Positions 35,590 through 45,087 of a stretch of 64,000 bases of DNA are shown piece after piece. Position 1 is the stretch's first letter, and each line of letters starts with the position of its first letter. This stretch comes from CAKZLS01 sp963771545. GTDB lineage: Bacteria; Pseudomonadota; Alphaproteobacteria; Rhodospirillales; Defluviicoccaceae. The stretch is taken from NCBI GenBank assembly GCA_963771545.1, contig CAVYTX010000004.1:62001-126000 (forward strand), in the 5' to 3' direction. The translations under genes and the position numbers were made by a program. Under the pieces are notes generated by a model. It worked only from the letters and a program-made list of their open reading frames with translations, searched no databases and had not been told where the DNA came from.

Positions 35590-36899
35590 GCAGTTTTACG
35601 CCCCGCGAAATCGTCTCCGAACTGGACCGTTACATCGTCGGTCAGAATGACGCCAAACGCGCCGTCGCCATCGCCTTGCGCAACCGTTGGCGTCGCCAGC
35701 AATTGGACGATGTCATGCGCCAGGAGGTTCTGCCCAAGAATATCCTGATGATCGGACCCACGGGCGTGGGCAAAACCGAGATCGCGCGCCGCCTGGCCAA
35801 TCTGGCGCAAGCGCCCTTTCTCAAGGTCGAGGCGACCAAGTTCACGGAAATCGGCTACGTGGGACGCGACGTGGAGCAGATCATCCGCGATCTGGTGGAG
35901 ATCGCCGTCCACATGACGCGGGAGCGGCTGCGCAAGCAGGTGGTCGCCAAGGCCGAGCTGGCGGCCGAGGATCAGGTGATCACCGCGCTTGTCGGCGAAC
36001 GGGCCCAGCCCGACACCCGCGAAAAATTCCGCAAGATGCTGCGGAACGGCGAACTCGCTGATCGGGAAGTGGAGATCCAAGTCTCGGACAGCAGCGCCCA
36101 ACAGCTCCCGACGTTTGACATTCCGGGCGTTCCCGGCGCCCAGATGGGCATGCTCAATATCGGCGAAATGCTCGGCAAGGCATTCGGCGGCGCGCCGTCC
36201 AAGCCGAAGAAAATGTCCGTCGCCGAATCCTACGAAGTGCTGATCGATCAGGAGGCGGACAAGCTTCTCGACGAGGACAAGGTCGTCAAGGAAGCCATCG
36301 AGGCGGTCGAGAACAACGGCATCGTCTTTCTCGACGAAATCGACAAGATCACGGCCCGATCGGAGCGCCAGGGCGCCGACGTCAGCCGCGAGGGCGTCCA
36401 GCGGGATCTGCTGCCCCTGATCGAGGGAACAATGGTGCCCACGAAACGGGGATCGGTCAAAACCGATCATATCCTGTTCATCGCATCGGGGGCGTTCCAC
36501 ATCGCCAAGCCGTCCGACATGCTGCCGGAATTACAGGGGCGCCTGCCGAACCGCGTGGAGCTGAAAGCCCTGACCCGCGAGGATTTCGTCCGCATCCTCA
36601 CCGAGCCCGAGGCGAGCCTGATCAAACAATACACCGCTCTGATGGGCGTCGAGAACGTGACGCTTACGTTCACCGACGACGCCATCGAGGAGATCGCCAC
36701 CATCGCCGAGGAGATCAATCACGGTGTTGAAAACATCGGGGCCCGCCGATTGCAGACGGTGCTGGAAAAACTGGTGGAAGATATCAGCTTCAGCGCGTCC
36801 GAGCGCTCGGGCGACGCGTTGACGATCGATGCCAAGATGGTCCGAGACACCGTGGGCGCGCTCGCCAAGAACGCCGATTTGACGAAGTTCATTCTTTGA
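35586..36899 (+). CDS. hslU: ATP-dependent protease ATPase subunit HslU
   Basis: The 437-residue AAA+ protein has the Walker A GPTGVGKTEIARRLA, Walker B FLDEIDKITAR and the pore motif region GYVGRDVEQIIRDL, with the I-domain between them and GARRLQTVLEKLVEDISF near the C-terminus. It ends TKFIL, the tail that docks into HslV. Translationally coupled to hslV through an ATGA overlap. Its last 11 bases overlap the convergent smr gene. Confidence 0.97.
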   Translation: MSSFTPREIVSELDRYIVGQNDAKRAVAIALRNRWRRQQLDDVMRQEVLPKNILMIGPTGVGKTEIARRLANLAQAPFLKVEATKFTEIGYVGRDVEQIIRDLVEIAVHMTRERLRKQVVAKAELAAEDQVITALVGERAQPDTREKFRKMLRNGELADREVEIQVSDSSAQQLPTFDIPGVPGAQMGMLNIGEMLGKAFGGAPSKPKKMSVAESYEVLIDQEADKLLDEDKVVKEAIEAVENNGIVFLDEIDKITARSERQGADVSREGVQRDLLPLIEGTMVPTKRGSVKTDHILFIASGAFHIAKPSDMLPELQGRLPNRVELKALTREDFVRILTEPEASLIKQYTALMGVENVTLTFTDDAIEEIATIAEEINHGVENIGARRLQTVLEKLVEDISFSASERSGDALTIDAKMVRDTVGALAKNADLTKFIL

Positions 36900-37506
36900 A
36901 TTCTTGACTGGAGCGCCGCGCTCGACGGAGCAGCACGTACAACGCCCCCTCACCGCCATCGGCCGGAGTGGCATGCGAGAATGCCAGAATTCGCTGCCGG
37001 TTCGGAGCTTCGTTCATCCAGCGCGGCACGGCGTTGCGAAGAACGCCGCCCGTGCCGTCGGCGCGCAAACCCTTCCCCGTAATGACGATCACGCATCGGC
37101 GCCCGGCCGCTTGGGAACGAGCGAGAAACGCTTCCAGGGCTCGATGAGCCTGATCCTGGGTGCTGCCGTGAAGATCGATTTCAGCTTCAACCGTGATCTG
37201 GCCCCGGCGGAGCCTGGCCAACGTTCGTTTGTCGATCCCCGCCGCGCTACCGTGCGCCAATTCCGGCTCTGGGGAAATGGTGATTCGCACGGTCGGCGGA
37301 AAGCGCCGTGCGGCGGGCGACGGCATGGCCGAGCGGGGCGTCGGAGCGGGCGGCTCCGGCTTCTCGGACAGAGCGGGTGATCCCGATGCCGGCGCGGCCT
37401 TGCGGCGGGGACGCAGCGGTTTGACCTCGGCCGTGACCCGCCGCCAAAGCTCTTCGTCGGGATCGCGGGCATCGTGGCTCTCGCCGGATTTCTTGCCCTT
37501 AGCCAT
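36889..37506 (-). CDS. Smr domain protein
   Basis: The 205-residue protein has a basic, proline-rich N-terminal half and a C-terminal Smr domain with EAEIDLHGSTQDQAHRAL, CVIVITGKGLRADG and RNAVPRWM. Smr domains, also found at the end of MutS2, nick nucleic acid; here the DLHG motif is present. Target unknown. It overlaps lutC by eight bases and ends inside hslU on the other strand. Confidence 0.88.
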   Translation of the reverse strand: MAKGKKSGESHDARDPDEELWRRVTAEVKPLRPRRKAAPASGSPALSEKPEPPAPTPRSAMPSPAARRFPPTVRITISPEPELAHGSAAGIDKRTLARLRRGQITVEAEIDLHGSTQDQAHRALEAFLARSQAAGRRCVIVITGKGLRADGTGGVLRNAVPRWMNEAPNRQRILAFSHATPADGGEGALYVLLRRARRSSQEFKE

Positions 37507-38176
37507 CGACGATCAGGATATGAAGCCTGAGCGGACCGTGAGCCCCCAGCAGCAACGTCTGCTCGATGTCGGCGGTTCGCGATGGCCCGGTAATCCAGTT
37601 GACGACGCGCGGTATTCGGCCGTGACCGAGCGCCTCGCGCAGCCGGGCCCAGATTTCTTCGTAGGTTCCGGCGATCCGGTCCGCCCGAATGACGGCAATG
37701 TGGGTGTCCGGCAGGAAGTTCAGGGTGGTCGGATGCTCGGGCCCCGAGAGCATCACAAGGGTCCCTGTCTCGGCCACGCCGCCAAAGGCGCCGGTGACGG
37801 CGACCGTGTCGCTACTTTCGGCGGCGCCTGTTGCAATAGTCAGGAGCGGTTCCCGGGACCACGGTACGGTGTCCAGGGGCGAGCCCGTCGCCACGCGCAA
37901 CGTGGTCGGCAGATTGGCGGCCTTGAGATAACCGGCGATCGCCGCCGGAACGTCCTCCCATTGCTTAAGCCGTTCGGTGGTCGCGTTGACGCGCTCCGCC
38001 TCGCTGACGAACAGCTCGATCCGCGGCCCCGGATCGAGGCGGCCGCGGGCGGGCGTGACGTTGGGCGTCGGGTGATCGAGACGGCGTTCCAAATCCTTGG
38101 CGGCGGCGCCGGTCACCGGTCCCCGGCCGAGGGCTTGTCGAATCCCGGTCAGAACACGGTCGCGAGAGGCGCTCAC
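37499..38176 (-). CDS. lutC: Lactate utilisation protein C (LUD domain)
   Basis: The 225-residue protein from GTG 38176 has SSDTVAVTGAFGGVAETGTLVM, trimmed here to its core VTGAFGGVAETGT, and ends PLRLHILIVDG, typical of LutC/YkgG. LutABC together oxidise L-lactate to pyruvate through iron-sulfur clusters. GAGGGGG upstream and a four-base overlap with the lutB stop support the start. Confidence 0.9.
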   Translation of the reverse strand: MSASRDRVLTGIRQALGRGPVTGAAAKDLERRLDHPTPNVTPARGRLDPGPRIELFVSEAERVNATTERLKQWEDVPAAIAGYLKAANLPTTLRVATGSPLDTVPWSREPLLTIATGAAESSDTVAVTGAFGGVAETGTLVMLSGPEHPTTLNFLPDTHIAVIRADRIAGTYEEIWARLREALGHGRIPRVVNWITGPSRTADIEQTLLLGAHGPLRLHILIVDG

Positions 38177-39597
38177 TGTCGTTGGCCCCCTCGCGCCGAC
38201 CACATCTGTTGAAAGGTTTGTCCTTGCGGGGCCGGCAGATCGCGGCTTGACGTCCAGGCCCCCGCCAAGGGCAGCCGCCGGAACCGGCCGCGCTTGCGTC
38301 CCATCATGCCAATCGCGGCCACGCCCAGACGGGTCGCAAGCTGGTAGAGACCGGGGCGGCGGGCCAAGAATGCCCAGCCCTTGAGCCCCGAGCGAACGGT
38401 CCGTGGCGTCGTTCCTTGCTCAAACTGCCGTTCGCGAAGCTGCCTGAGCATCCGCGGCAGGGGAATCCGCATCGGGCACACCTCTTCGCAGCGACCGCAA
38501 AGGGTGGACGCATTGGGCAAATGGCCGGCTTCTTCGTCACCGATCAGGTTTGGAATCAAGACCGCGCCCATGGGGCCCGAATACACCCATCCATACGCGT
38601 GACCGCCAATGGCCCCATACACGGGGCAATGATTGATGCAGGCGCCGCAGCGAATACACCTGAGCATCTCGCGGAACTCGTTGCCCAGCATCCGCGTCCG
38701 ACCGTTATCCAATAGCAGAACGTGAAAGGCTTCGGGTCCGTCGAGATCATCGGATCGGCGTGGGCCGGTGGTAAAGGTCGTGTAAACCGACAGCTCCTGG
38801 CCCGTGGCCGATCGCGCCAGCACCCTCAGGATCGTCGATGCGTCCTCCAGCGTCGGCACCACCTTTTCGATACTGGCGATGACGATCTGCACCTTGGGCA
38901 GGGTTTGGGTGAGATCGGCGTTGCCCTCGTTGGTCACCAGGGCGATGGATCCGGTTTCGGCGATCAGCATGTTGGCGCCGGTAATGCCCACGTCGGCCGC
39001 CAGAAACTCGTCGCGCAGCACCGTGCGCGCTTCCTCCAGCATGACTTTGGGTTCTTCCAGCGATCGGGATGCCGGGAACTGCTTGTGGTGTTCGCGGAAT
39101 GCATCGGCCACCTGCTCCTTGGACAGATGCACGGCGGGAGCGATGATGTGGCTGGGTGGCTCGTGGCGCAGCTGGATGATGTATTCGCCGAGGTCGGTTT
39201 CCACGGGACGAACGCCTTCTCGCTCCAGGAAATCGTTGATGCCGATTTCCTCGCCGATCATCGATTTCGCCTTGGTGACGGTGTGCGCGCCCACATCCCG
39301 GCAGATTTTCAGAACCGTTTGCCGCGCTTCCTCCGCATCGACGCACCAATGGACCTGGCCACCGTTTTCCACGACCTTTGCTTCGAACCGTTCTAGGTAG
39401 TAATCGAGATTCTCGAGGACATGGTCCTTGATGTCCCGTCCGGCGTCGCGCAGGTCCTCGAATTCCGGCAGTCTTTCCGCCGCCAATTTGCGCTTGACGG
39501 AAAAGCCCTTGCCGAAACGGGTTAGGGCGTCCTGCAGCGTCGTGTCATCGATTGCGTCATGGGCGTTCTGAACGAAACTGTGGGCTGTCGATTCCAT
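38173..39597 (-). CDS. lutB: Lactate utilisation iron-sulfur protein B
   Basis: The 474-residue protein has an N-terminal LUD domain (AKSMIGEEIGINDFLE, GITGANMLIAETGSI) and a ferredoxin part with CIRCGACINHCPVYG and CGRCEEVCPMRIPLP, two sets of cysteines for 4Fe-4S clusters. The C-terminus (LPAPQGQTFQQMW) is the usual LutB end. It lies between lutA and lutC with coupled translation into lutC. Confidence 0.94.
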   Translation of the reverse strand: MESTAHSFVQNAHDAIDDTTLQDALTRFGKGFSVKRKLAAERLPEFEDLRDAGRDIKDHVLENLDYYLERFEAKVVENGGQVHWCVDAEEARQTVLKICRDVGAHTVTKAKSMIGEEIGINDFLEREGVRPVETDLGEYIIQLRHEPPSHIIAPAVHLSKEQVADAFREHHKQFPASRSLEEPKVMLEEARTVLRDEFLAADVGITGANMLIAETGSIALVTNEGNADLTQTLPKVQIVIASIEKVVPTLEDASTILRVLARSATGQELSVYTTFTTGPRRSDDLDGPEAFHVLLLDNGRTRMLGNEFREMLRCIRCGACINHCPVYGAIGGHAYGWVYSGPMGAVLIPNLIGDEEAGHLPNASTLCGRCEEVCPMRIPLPRMLRQLRERQFEQGTTPRTVRSGLKGWAFLARRPGLYQLATRLGVAAIGMMGRKRGRFRRLPLAGAWTSSRDLPAPQGQTFQQMWSARGGQRQ

Positions 39598-39625
39598 GGT
39601 GTCTCCCTCGCGCCGGCCGCGGTCG

Positions 39626-40403
39626 TCACGATTTCGGTTTTGTTTGACCGATCGGCGGCACGTCTTCGGTCATCCCGGCCAGGACTTCCGCGATGTGGCG
39701 CACCTTGATTTCGCATCCCCGGCGCTGCAAACGGCCCGCCATGTTCATCAGGCAACCGAGATCGCCGCCCAGCAGGGTATCCGCGCCGGTGGTTTCGATG
39801 TCTTGGGCCTTGACGTCCACCATTTTTTCCGAGATGTCCGGATACTTGACACAAAACAGACCGCCAAACCCGCAGCAGGTCTCTATCGTCTGCATTTCCC
39901 GTATTTCCAGACCCTCGACGCCGGAGAGCAACGCCCGCGGCTGGCTCTTGATCCCCAATTCCCGCAGACCGGAGCATGAAGTCGTGGTACGTGGCGATCC
40001 CGCCGTAGTGCCCCGAAATACTCTTGATCTTCAAAACTTCGGTGAGAAACGTGGTCAGCTCGAACGTCCGCGCCGCCAGATCATTGGCCCGCTCGAGCAA
40101 GTCCGGTTCGTCGGCGAACATTTCGGGGTAATGGACCTTGATCGTACCGGCGCAGGAACCGGATGGAAGCACAACGAAGTCGAACCCGGCGAACGCATCC
40201 ATCACTTGGCTGGCAATGGCGGCGGCGTCTTTTAAATCGCCGGAATTGTAGGCCGGCTGCCCGCAACACGTTTGAGCGGCCGGAACCGCGACGTCGCACC
40301 CGGCGTCTTCGAGCAGCTTGACGGTCGCGAAGCCAACCGCGGGGCGCGTGAGATCCACCAGACACGTAACGAACAGGCCGACTTTGGGACGGGAATCGCT
40401 CAT
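39626..40403 (-). CDS. lutA: Lactate utilisation protein A (CCG-domain), interrupted by a +1 frameshift
   Basis: From ATG 40403 the first part reads MSDSRPKVGLFVTCLVDLTR with CCGQPAYNSGD and GSCAGTI, the first CCG domain. At about 39980 one extra T in GACTTCATGC breaks the frame; removing it restores TYHDSCSGLRELGIKSQPR and the second CCG motif ETCCGFGGLFCVKYP. The corrected protein has 258 residues, the family norm. LutA supplies cysteine-rich heterodisulfide-reductase-like domains to the LutABC complex. Both halves are fully conserved, so a base-calling error is likelier than decay. Confidence 0.9.
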
Positions 40404-40474
40404 GATTGCAGAATGGGCATTTCCGAACGCCGGTGCAAGCCACGGAAATCCCGTTTCTGGAATTGCCGCCGGCT

Positions 40475-41701
40475 TCAACTTCTCGATACGGCCTTGGGCA
40501 GAAGCAGATAGTAGCGCCCCTTCTGTTTCATCGGCCCCGCCTTGGCCGCGGCCTGATCGCCGAATCCCCAGAACAGGTCGCCGCGCACGGGCCCCTTGAT
40601 GGCGCCTCCGGTATCCTGAGCGACCACGAGCCTGCGCAACGGAGTTTCCGGTGTCAGGGGGTCCGTGGTGTCCAGCCACACGGGAACGCCCAGCGGAATA
40701 AACTTGAGGTCGACCGCCAAACTGCGGCCGGGTGTGAGGGGGACGCCTTGCGCGCCGATGGGTCCCGGCTTTTTCAGCTCCCGGAAAAAGACGAACGAAG
40801 GGTTGCTTGCCATCAGGTCCGGCGCTGCGTCCGGATTGTCCTCCAGCCACGCGCGAATGGCCTGCATGGACATCTTCTCGCGCGGGATGGCTTTTCGTTC
40901 GATCAGTTCACGACCGATCGCCGCATACGAGTGGCCATTCTGCCCCGCGTACCCGAGCCGAACGGTTTGCCCGTCGTTCATGGACACGCGTCCTGATCCC
41001 TGGATATGAAGAAAGAAAGCGTCAATTGGATTGTCGACCCAGAGGATCTCCAGGCCTTGTCCCTCGAGGGCACCCCTGTCGATCTCAGAACGAGCCGGGA
41101 AAGGGCGCAAGCGGCCATTGTCGAGCCGTCCGACAAGGGTCTTTCCTTTCCACTCCTCGCGGAATTCGCCGAGATCGGCGGTAACCATGTCCTTGGGCAG
41201 TGCGTAAATCGGCGTTCGATAGGCGCCCTCTCGGCTCCGGGAGCCGTGAAGCTCCGGCTCATAGTAACCCGTGAATAGACCCTCGGCGTTGTCGTTGTCG
41301 GCCGCGAGAAAGGGATCGAACCATCGCTCGAAGAAGCGGCGAGCGGCTTCGCCGGTGTTCCCGATATCCGCGGCTTTCGCACAGATCGGACGCCAATCGG
41401 CGATGGTCCCAGCCAATGAGTTCGGCCCCACGGTCCGGTCCTCCTTAAACCGCTCAAACCGGGCGCAGGTCTGGCGGAGCGCCGCCAGCGCTCCGGATTG
41501 ATCGTCCAGGCGCCAATCGGTGAGTTGATCATAGGCAACGGGGGTCAGCACCAAACGCGATGGCGGGGGCGGGGGCGGTTCACATTGAGCGAGAATGAAG
41601 ATGCAAACCGCGACAACACCGATGCGCCGGAGATTTTCAAGAAATCGGGGGTCGCGGTTTGAGCGATAAGGTCGCTTTGCCCTAAGCCAGGGCAAGACCA
41701 A
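40475..41701 (-). CDS. mltA: Membrane-bound lytic murein transglycosylase A
   Basis: The protein has a lipoprotein signal ending ILAQC, then GLFTGYYEPELHG, IDAFFLHIQGSGRV and VAQDTGGAIKGPVRGDLFWG, where the last carries the catalytic aspartate of MltA. It cuts peptidoglycan glycan strands, leaving anhydro ends, at the outer membrane. No ATG or GTG lies between the timA stop and the signal; TTG codons at 41701 and 41695 are the best starts, giving 406-408 residues. An upstream extension inside timA is not credible. Confidence 0.9.
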   Translation of the reverse strand: MVLPWLRAKRPYRSNRDPRFLENLRRIGVVAVCIFILAQCEPPPPPPSRLVLTPVAYDQLTDWRLDDQSGALAALRQTCARFERFKEDRTVGPNSLAGTIADWRPICAKAADIGNTGEAARRFFERWFDPFLAADNDNAEGLFTGYYEPELHGSRSREGAYRTPIYALPKDMVTADLGEFREEWKGKTLVGRLDNGRLRPFPARSEIDRGALEGQGLEILWVDNPIDAFFLHIQGSGRVSMNDGQTVRLGYAGQNGHSYAAIGRELIERKAIPREKMSMQAIRAWLEDNPDAAPDLMASNPSFVFFRELKKPGPIGAQGVPLTPGRSLAVDLKFIPLGVPVWLDTTDPLTPETPLRRLVVAQDTGGAIKGPVRGDLFWGFGDQAAAKAGPMKQKGRYYLLLPKAVSRS

Positions 41702-41702
41702 C

Positions 41703-42401
41703 TCAGTCAAGGCTGCCGGTTGCGACCAACATCCAGTTGGGGTCCGGGCTGCGCGTGTCGCGCGCGAACGTCCAGAAGTCCGTGACATCGTTGATGGCGC
41801 TGAGATCGCCGTCGGTAATCTCTCCATCCTTGCCACGCATCACATTAATCTGCTGAGTAACGAACTTCACCGTGATATGGGCGGTGCGACCCGCCATGTA
41901 GGCTTCCACGATATCCGAAGATTTAAAACCCACCAACGTCGTTTCCATCGTCTCGCCCGCCTGTTCCCGCTCCCGAATGGATTGGGAGAAGTTGCCGAAC
42001 ACCTCCGGGCTGAGGAGGTTCTTGAGAGTCGCGGTATCGCCGGCGGCGAAAGCGTTGAGGATCAACTCGAACGCGATCCGGGCCCCGGACTGGAATTCAT
42101 TGATGTTGAATTTCGGATTCGCGACCCTGATCTGGGTCAGTCCGACCTCCAGGGGCGTGCCTTCGGGCGGAGCCGCTTCTTCGGCCACGGTTGGCCCGGG
42201 CTCGGCCGCCTTATCCGTTCGGTCCGGAAGCCGGACCACCTTGTCATCCTTTTTCTCGCGGCGCGACGCGTTCTCGAACGGATCGCGAGGCGGTCCCTCG
42301 TGACCATTACGCCGGCCGAGGACACTCCGAAGCCGCAGAATCAGGAATGCCGCGACGAGCGCGAACAGTATAATGTCGAGAAACTGATAGCCACCGTCCA
42401 T
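41703..42401 (-). CDS. timA: Tim44/TimA family protein
   Basis: The 232-residue protein has an N-terminal membrane helix (FLDIILFALVAAFLILRL), a charged linker rich in Lys, Glu and Pro, and a C-terminal Tim44-like domain with GARIAFELILNAFAAGD and TDFWTFARDTRSPDPNW. It is the alphaproteobacterial relative of the mitochondrial Tim44; in Caulobacter TimA is an inner-membrane protein. Neighbours mltA and fxsA/secB match the usual order. Confidence 0.9.
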   Translation of the reverse strand: MDGGYQFLDIILFALVAAFLILRLRSVLGRRNGHEGPPRDPFENASRREKKDDKVVRLPDRTDKAAEPGPTVAEEAAPPEGTPLEVGLTQIRVANPKFNINEFQSGARIAFELILNAFAAGDTATLKNLLSPEVFGNFSQSIREREQAGETMETTLVGFKSSDIVEAYMAGRTAHITVKFVTQQINVMRGKDGEITDGDLSAINDVTDFWTFARDTRSPDPNWMLVATGSLD

Positions 42402-42568
42402 AATAGTATCTTAATGATGGTTACGCGGCTGAAGATCGGACGCCTTGTCATCGAAACAGCGATTCACGTCGCTGGAGTGTAGCCGCCGGGTCCAGCCACC
42501 CGTCCGTCTGTTCGCTTGTCACGACACAGCTAATCAATAGATAAGCCTTCGCGGGTCTGAACGCAACC

Positions 42569-43168
42569 ATGGTCCTGATTCTGTTAATCGCGTTAATTGC
42601 GGTGCCCATCCTCGAAATCGCCGTGTTCATCAAGGCCGGAGGCTATATCGGTCTCTGGCCCACGGTCGGCGTCGTAATCTTGACCGCGATTATTGGCAGC
42701 GCATTGCTTCGCCACCAAGGCATGTCCACGCTTGCGCGCGCGCGAGAAAACCTGGCGGCCGGCCGCGTTCCAATGGCCGAGGTGTTCGACGGGTTGTGCA
42801 TTCTGGTTGGCGGAGCGCTGCTTCTGACGCCGGGATTCATTACCGACGCGTTCGGTTTCTTGCTTCTGGTTCCGCCCGTTCGCGAGATTTTGCGGCGCTT
42901 GGCCGGCCGCTACTTTGTCGACAAAGCGGAAATGCACGTCTGGGCGAATGCGCCGTCATCGGGTGAAGGTTCGGGTCCGCCAGGTGATGGGTCGGTCGGC
43001 GATGGTCCGGTCATTGACGGCCAATTCGAAGAGATTCATCCGGAAGACGCCGAAGTCCGCCCCCGTGAAGCCGAACCGCGTGGCGCTCGAGGTTTTTCCG
43101 ATGGTGGGACATCCAATCGGCCCCCCCGGGAAACTCCTCCGAGAGTTGTTAGACCAGACGATCCATGA
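42569..43168 (+). CDS. fxsA: FxsA family membrane protein
   Basis: The 199-residue protein starts MVLILLIALIAVPILEIAVF, with conserved GLWPTVGVVILTAIIGSALLR and LLTPGFITDAFGFLLLVP, the FxsA core of membrane helices, then a long polar tail. E. coli FxsA overproduction relieves F-plasmid exclusion of phage T7; normal role unknown. Divergent from timA, and secB follows after 34 bp. Confidence 0.9.
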   Translation: MVLILLIALIAVPILEIAVFIKAGGYIGLWPTVGVVILTAIIGSALLRHQGMSTLARARENLAAGRVPMAEVFDGLCILVGGALLLTPGFITDAFGFLLLVPPVREILRRLAGRYFVDKAEMHVWANAPSSGEGSGPPGDGSVGDGPVIDGQFEEIHPEDAEVRPREAEPRGARGFSDGGTSNRPPRETPPRVVRPDDP

Positions 43169-43202
43169 TAGCCAGACGATTGATAGAGAAATAGGGATCA
43201 TC

Positions 43203-43769
43203 ATGACAGACGAAACGAACAGCACGAAACCAGGCACCGCGCCGGCGACACCAGGCAATGGCGGGGGGGAGAGCATCGCTGGCGGGGCCGGCGAGTCTCA
43301 GGAAGCCGCGCCCGCCTTGGCGATCAACGCGCAATACATCAAGGATTTGTCGTTCGAGGCGCCGACGACGCCGCATGTTTTCAAGGAACTGCAGAACCAG
43401 CAGCCGAATATCTCGGTTCAGGTGGACGTCAAGGCCAAGAATCTTGCGCCGCCGGCCTACGAAGTTGTTTTAAGCATCAAGGCCGAGTGCAAGATCAGGG
43501 ACTCCCTGGCCTTCATTCTCGAGCTTTCTTACGGCGGCGTGTTCACGCTCAATATTCCGGAGCAGCATCTGCGCCCGATTCTGTTGATTGAGTGCCCGCG
43601 GCTGCTCTTTCCCTTCGCGCGTCAGATCGTCGCGATGACGACCATCAACGGCGGTTTTCTGCCCTTGATGCTGGGACCCGTGGATTTCGCGGGCCTTTAC
43701 CAGAAACAGATTCAAGAACGCCAAGCCGAAGCGTCCCAGCCAGAGGACAGCGACGCCAAGTTAATATAA
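43203..43769 (+). CDS. secB: Protein-export chaperone SecB
   Basis: The 188-residue protein from ATG 43203 has a disordered Gly/Ala-rich N-terminus of about 45 residues and then INAQYIKDLSFEAPTTP, QVDVKAKNLAPPAYEVVLSI, FTLNIPEQHLRPILLIECPR and GGFLPLMLGPVDFAGLY, all SecB landmarks. SecB keeps preproteins unfolded and passes them to SecA. It ends seven bases from the convergent dnaQ gene. Confidence 0.95.
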   Translation: MTDETNSTKPGTAPATPGNGGGESIAGGAGESQEAAPALAINAQYIKDLSFEAPTTPHVFKELQNQQPNISVQVDVKAKNLAPPAYEVVLSIKAECKIRDSLAFILELSYGGVFTLNIPEQHLRPILLIECPRLLFPFARQIVAMTTINGGFLPLMLGPVDFAGLYQKQIQERQAEASQPEDSDAKLI

Positions 43770-43775
43770 AAGACT

Positions 43776-44447
43776 TTATTCCGGATGACTCCAGAGCGGG
43801 TCGCTGATCTTGGCGAGGAAGTTCGCATGGGCCGCTTGCTCGTCTAGGCTCGGTGTAACTACTCGCGGTGGACGTCCTCGCTGGAACTGAGCGACCGCTT
43901 TTTGCCCCTCTCTCGAGACCAGTTTCAACCCGGGTTGACGTCCTCCGAGCAGTTCCAGGTAAACGTCGGCCAGGAGGCGGGCGTCCTTGAGCGCGCCATG
44001 CAGGGCGCGGTCGGAAATATCGATCTGAAACCGTTTACACAACGCGTCGAGGTTGGCGGGAGCGCCCGGAAACTTCTTGCGCGCCATATGGACGGTATCG
44101 ATGGCCCGGGCGGTATCGATGGGCGCTCTTTGCAAGCCCTCGAGCTCGGCATTGATGAAGCCCATGTCGAAGGCGGCGTTGTGGATCACCAGCCGGGAAT
44201 CGGCCAGGAAGGCCGCAAAAGCATCCGCGATTTCGGAAAATACGGGTTTGTCGGCAAGGAACGCCTCGGAAATTCCATGGACCTGGAATGCTTCCGTGGG
44301 CATGGCCCGCTCCGGATTGACATACACCTGATAGGTCCGACCGGTGGGAACGTGATTGAGAAGTTCCACGCAGCCGATTTCCACGACCCGGTGGCCCTGG
44401 CCGGGATCGAAACCGGTGGTCTCGGTGTCGAGAACGATTTCACGCAT
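43776..44447 (-). CDS. dnaQ: DNA polymerase III epsilon subunit (3'-5' exonuclease)
   Basis: The 223-residue protein begins MREIVLDTETTGFDPGQGH with the ExoI DxE motif, then VIHNAAFDMGFINAEL (ExoII) and HGALKDARLLADVYLEL (ExoIII) with the catalytic histidine and aspartate. It proofreads within the replicative polymerase core. The start overlaps the coaE stop by eight bases; coaE-dnaQ next to secB is the standard alphaproteobacterial arrangement. Confidence 0.95.
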   Translation of the reverse strand: MREIVLDTETTGFDPGQGHRVVEIGCVELLNHVPTGRTYQVYVNPERAMPTEAFQVHGISEAFLADKPVFSEIADAFAAFLADSRLVIHNAAFDMGFINAELEGLQRAPIDTARAIDTVHMARKKFPGAPANLDALCKRFQIDISDRALHGALKDARLLADVYLELLGGRQPGLKLVSREGQKAVAQFQRGRPPRVVTPSLDEQAAHANFLAKISDPLWSHPE

Positions 44448-45087
44448 GGTGTTTTTCCTTCATCGGAGCACGAAAGCGAGATCCGGATCCCCGCTTCGCG
44501 CCGGTTCTCAGATCCTCCACGATTTCCTTGATCTTCCGCATTGCGAAGTTGCGTCCCAACCCCGTCGGAATAACATAGTCGGCTCGGCGTTTTTTTTCAC
44601 CGTCGGACAGTTGCAGTCTGCGGACCGCGTCGATTCTATCGTGCGTCATTCCCGGGCGTTTGAGCAATCGCTCGGTTTGAACACGCGGAGGCGCCGAGAC
44701 AACCGCCACTGCATCACACATTTCATCGCCGCCGGTTTCGAACAACAACGGTACGTCCAGAACCACGAGCGTCTCTCCTCGCCGGGCCGCCGTATTCAGA
44801 AACCGCCGCTGATCGATTTCCACAAGCGGATGAAGAATGCTTTCCAAGCGCCTCAATGCGGCCCCGTCGTCAAAAACGCGCTTTGCGACGGCTTCGTGAT
44901 CGATGGCGCCGTTACGCCAGGCGCCCGGAAAAGCCGCTTCGACCGCGGCGACCCCCGCGCCTCCCTGGGCAAGCATACGATGAACCGCTTCATCGGCGTC
45001 GTGCACCGGCACGCCCAGCCTTCGAAACATGTCCGCGGCGGCGCTTTTCCCCATGGCGATACAGCCGGTGAGTCCAAGGATGACCAT
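44440..45087 (-). CDS. coaE: Dephospho-CoA kinase
   Basis: The 215-residue P-loop kinase begins MVILGLTGCIAMGKSAAADM; the Walker A is GCIAMGKS, a variant of the usual GxIGxGKS but with the lysine kept. PVHDADEAVH and LVVLDVPLLFETG follow. It adds the 3' phosphate in the last step of coenzyme A synthesis, pairing in pathway with panD earlier in the window. It overlaps aroE by one base and dnaQ by eight. Confidence 0.94.
   Translation of the reverse strand: MVILGLTGCIAMGKSAAADMFRRLGVPVHDADEAVHRMLAQGGAGVAAVEAAFPGAWRNGAIDHEAVAKRVFDDGAALRRLESILHPLVEIDQRRFLNTAARRGETLVVLDVPLLFETGGDEMCDAVAVVSAPPRVQTERLLKRPGMTHDRIDAVRRLQLSDGEKKRRADYVIPTGLGRNFAMRKIKEIVEDLRTGAKRGSGSRFRAPMKEKHHA

Noticed and set aside
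40475..41836. Longer MltA starting inside timA
   Set aside because: The extra residues precede the lipoprotein signal and overlap timA by over 100 bp; signal position requires a later start.
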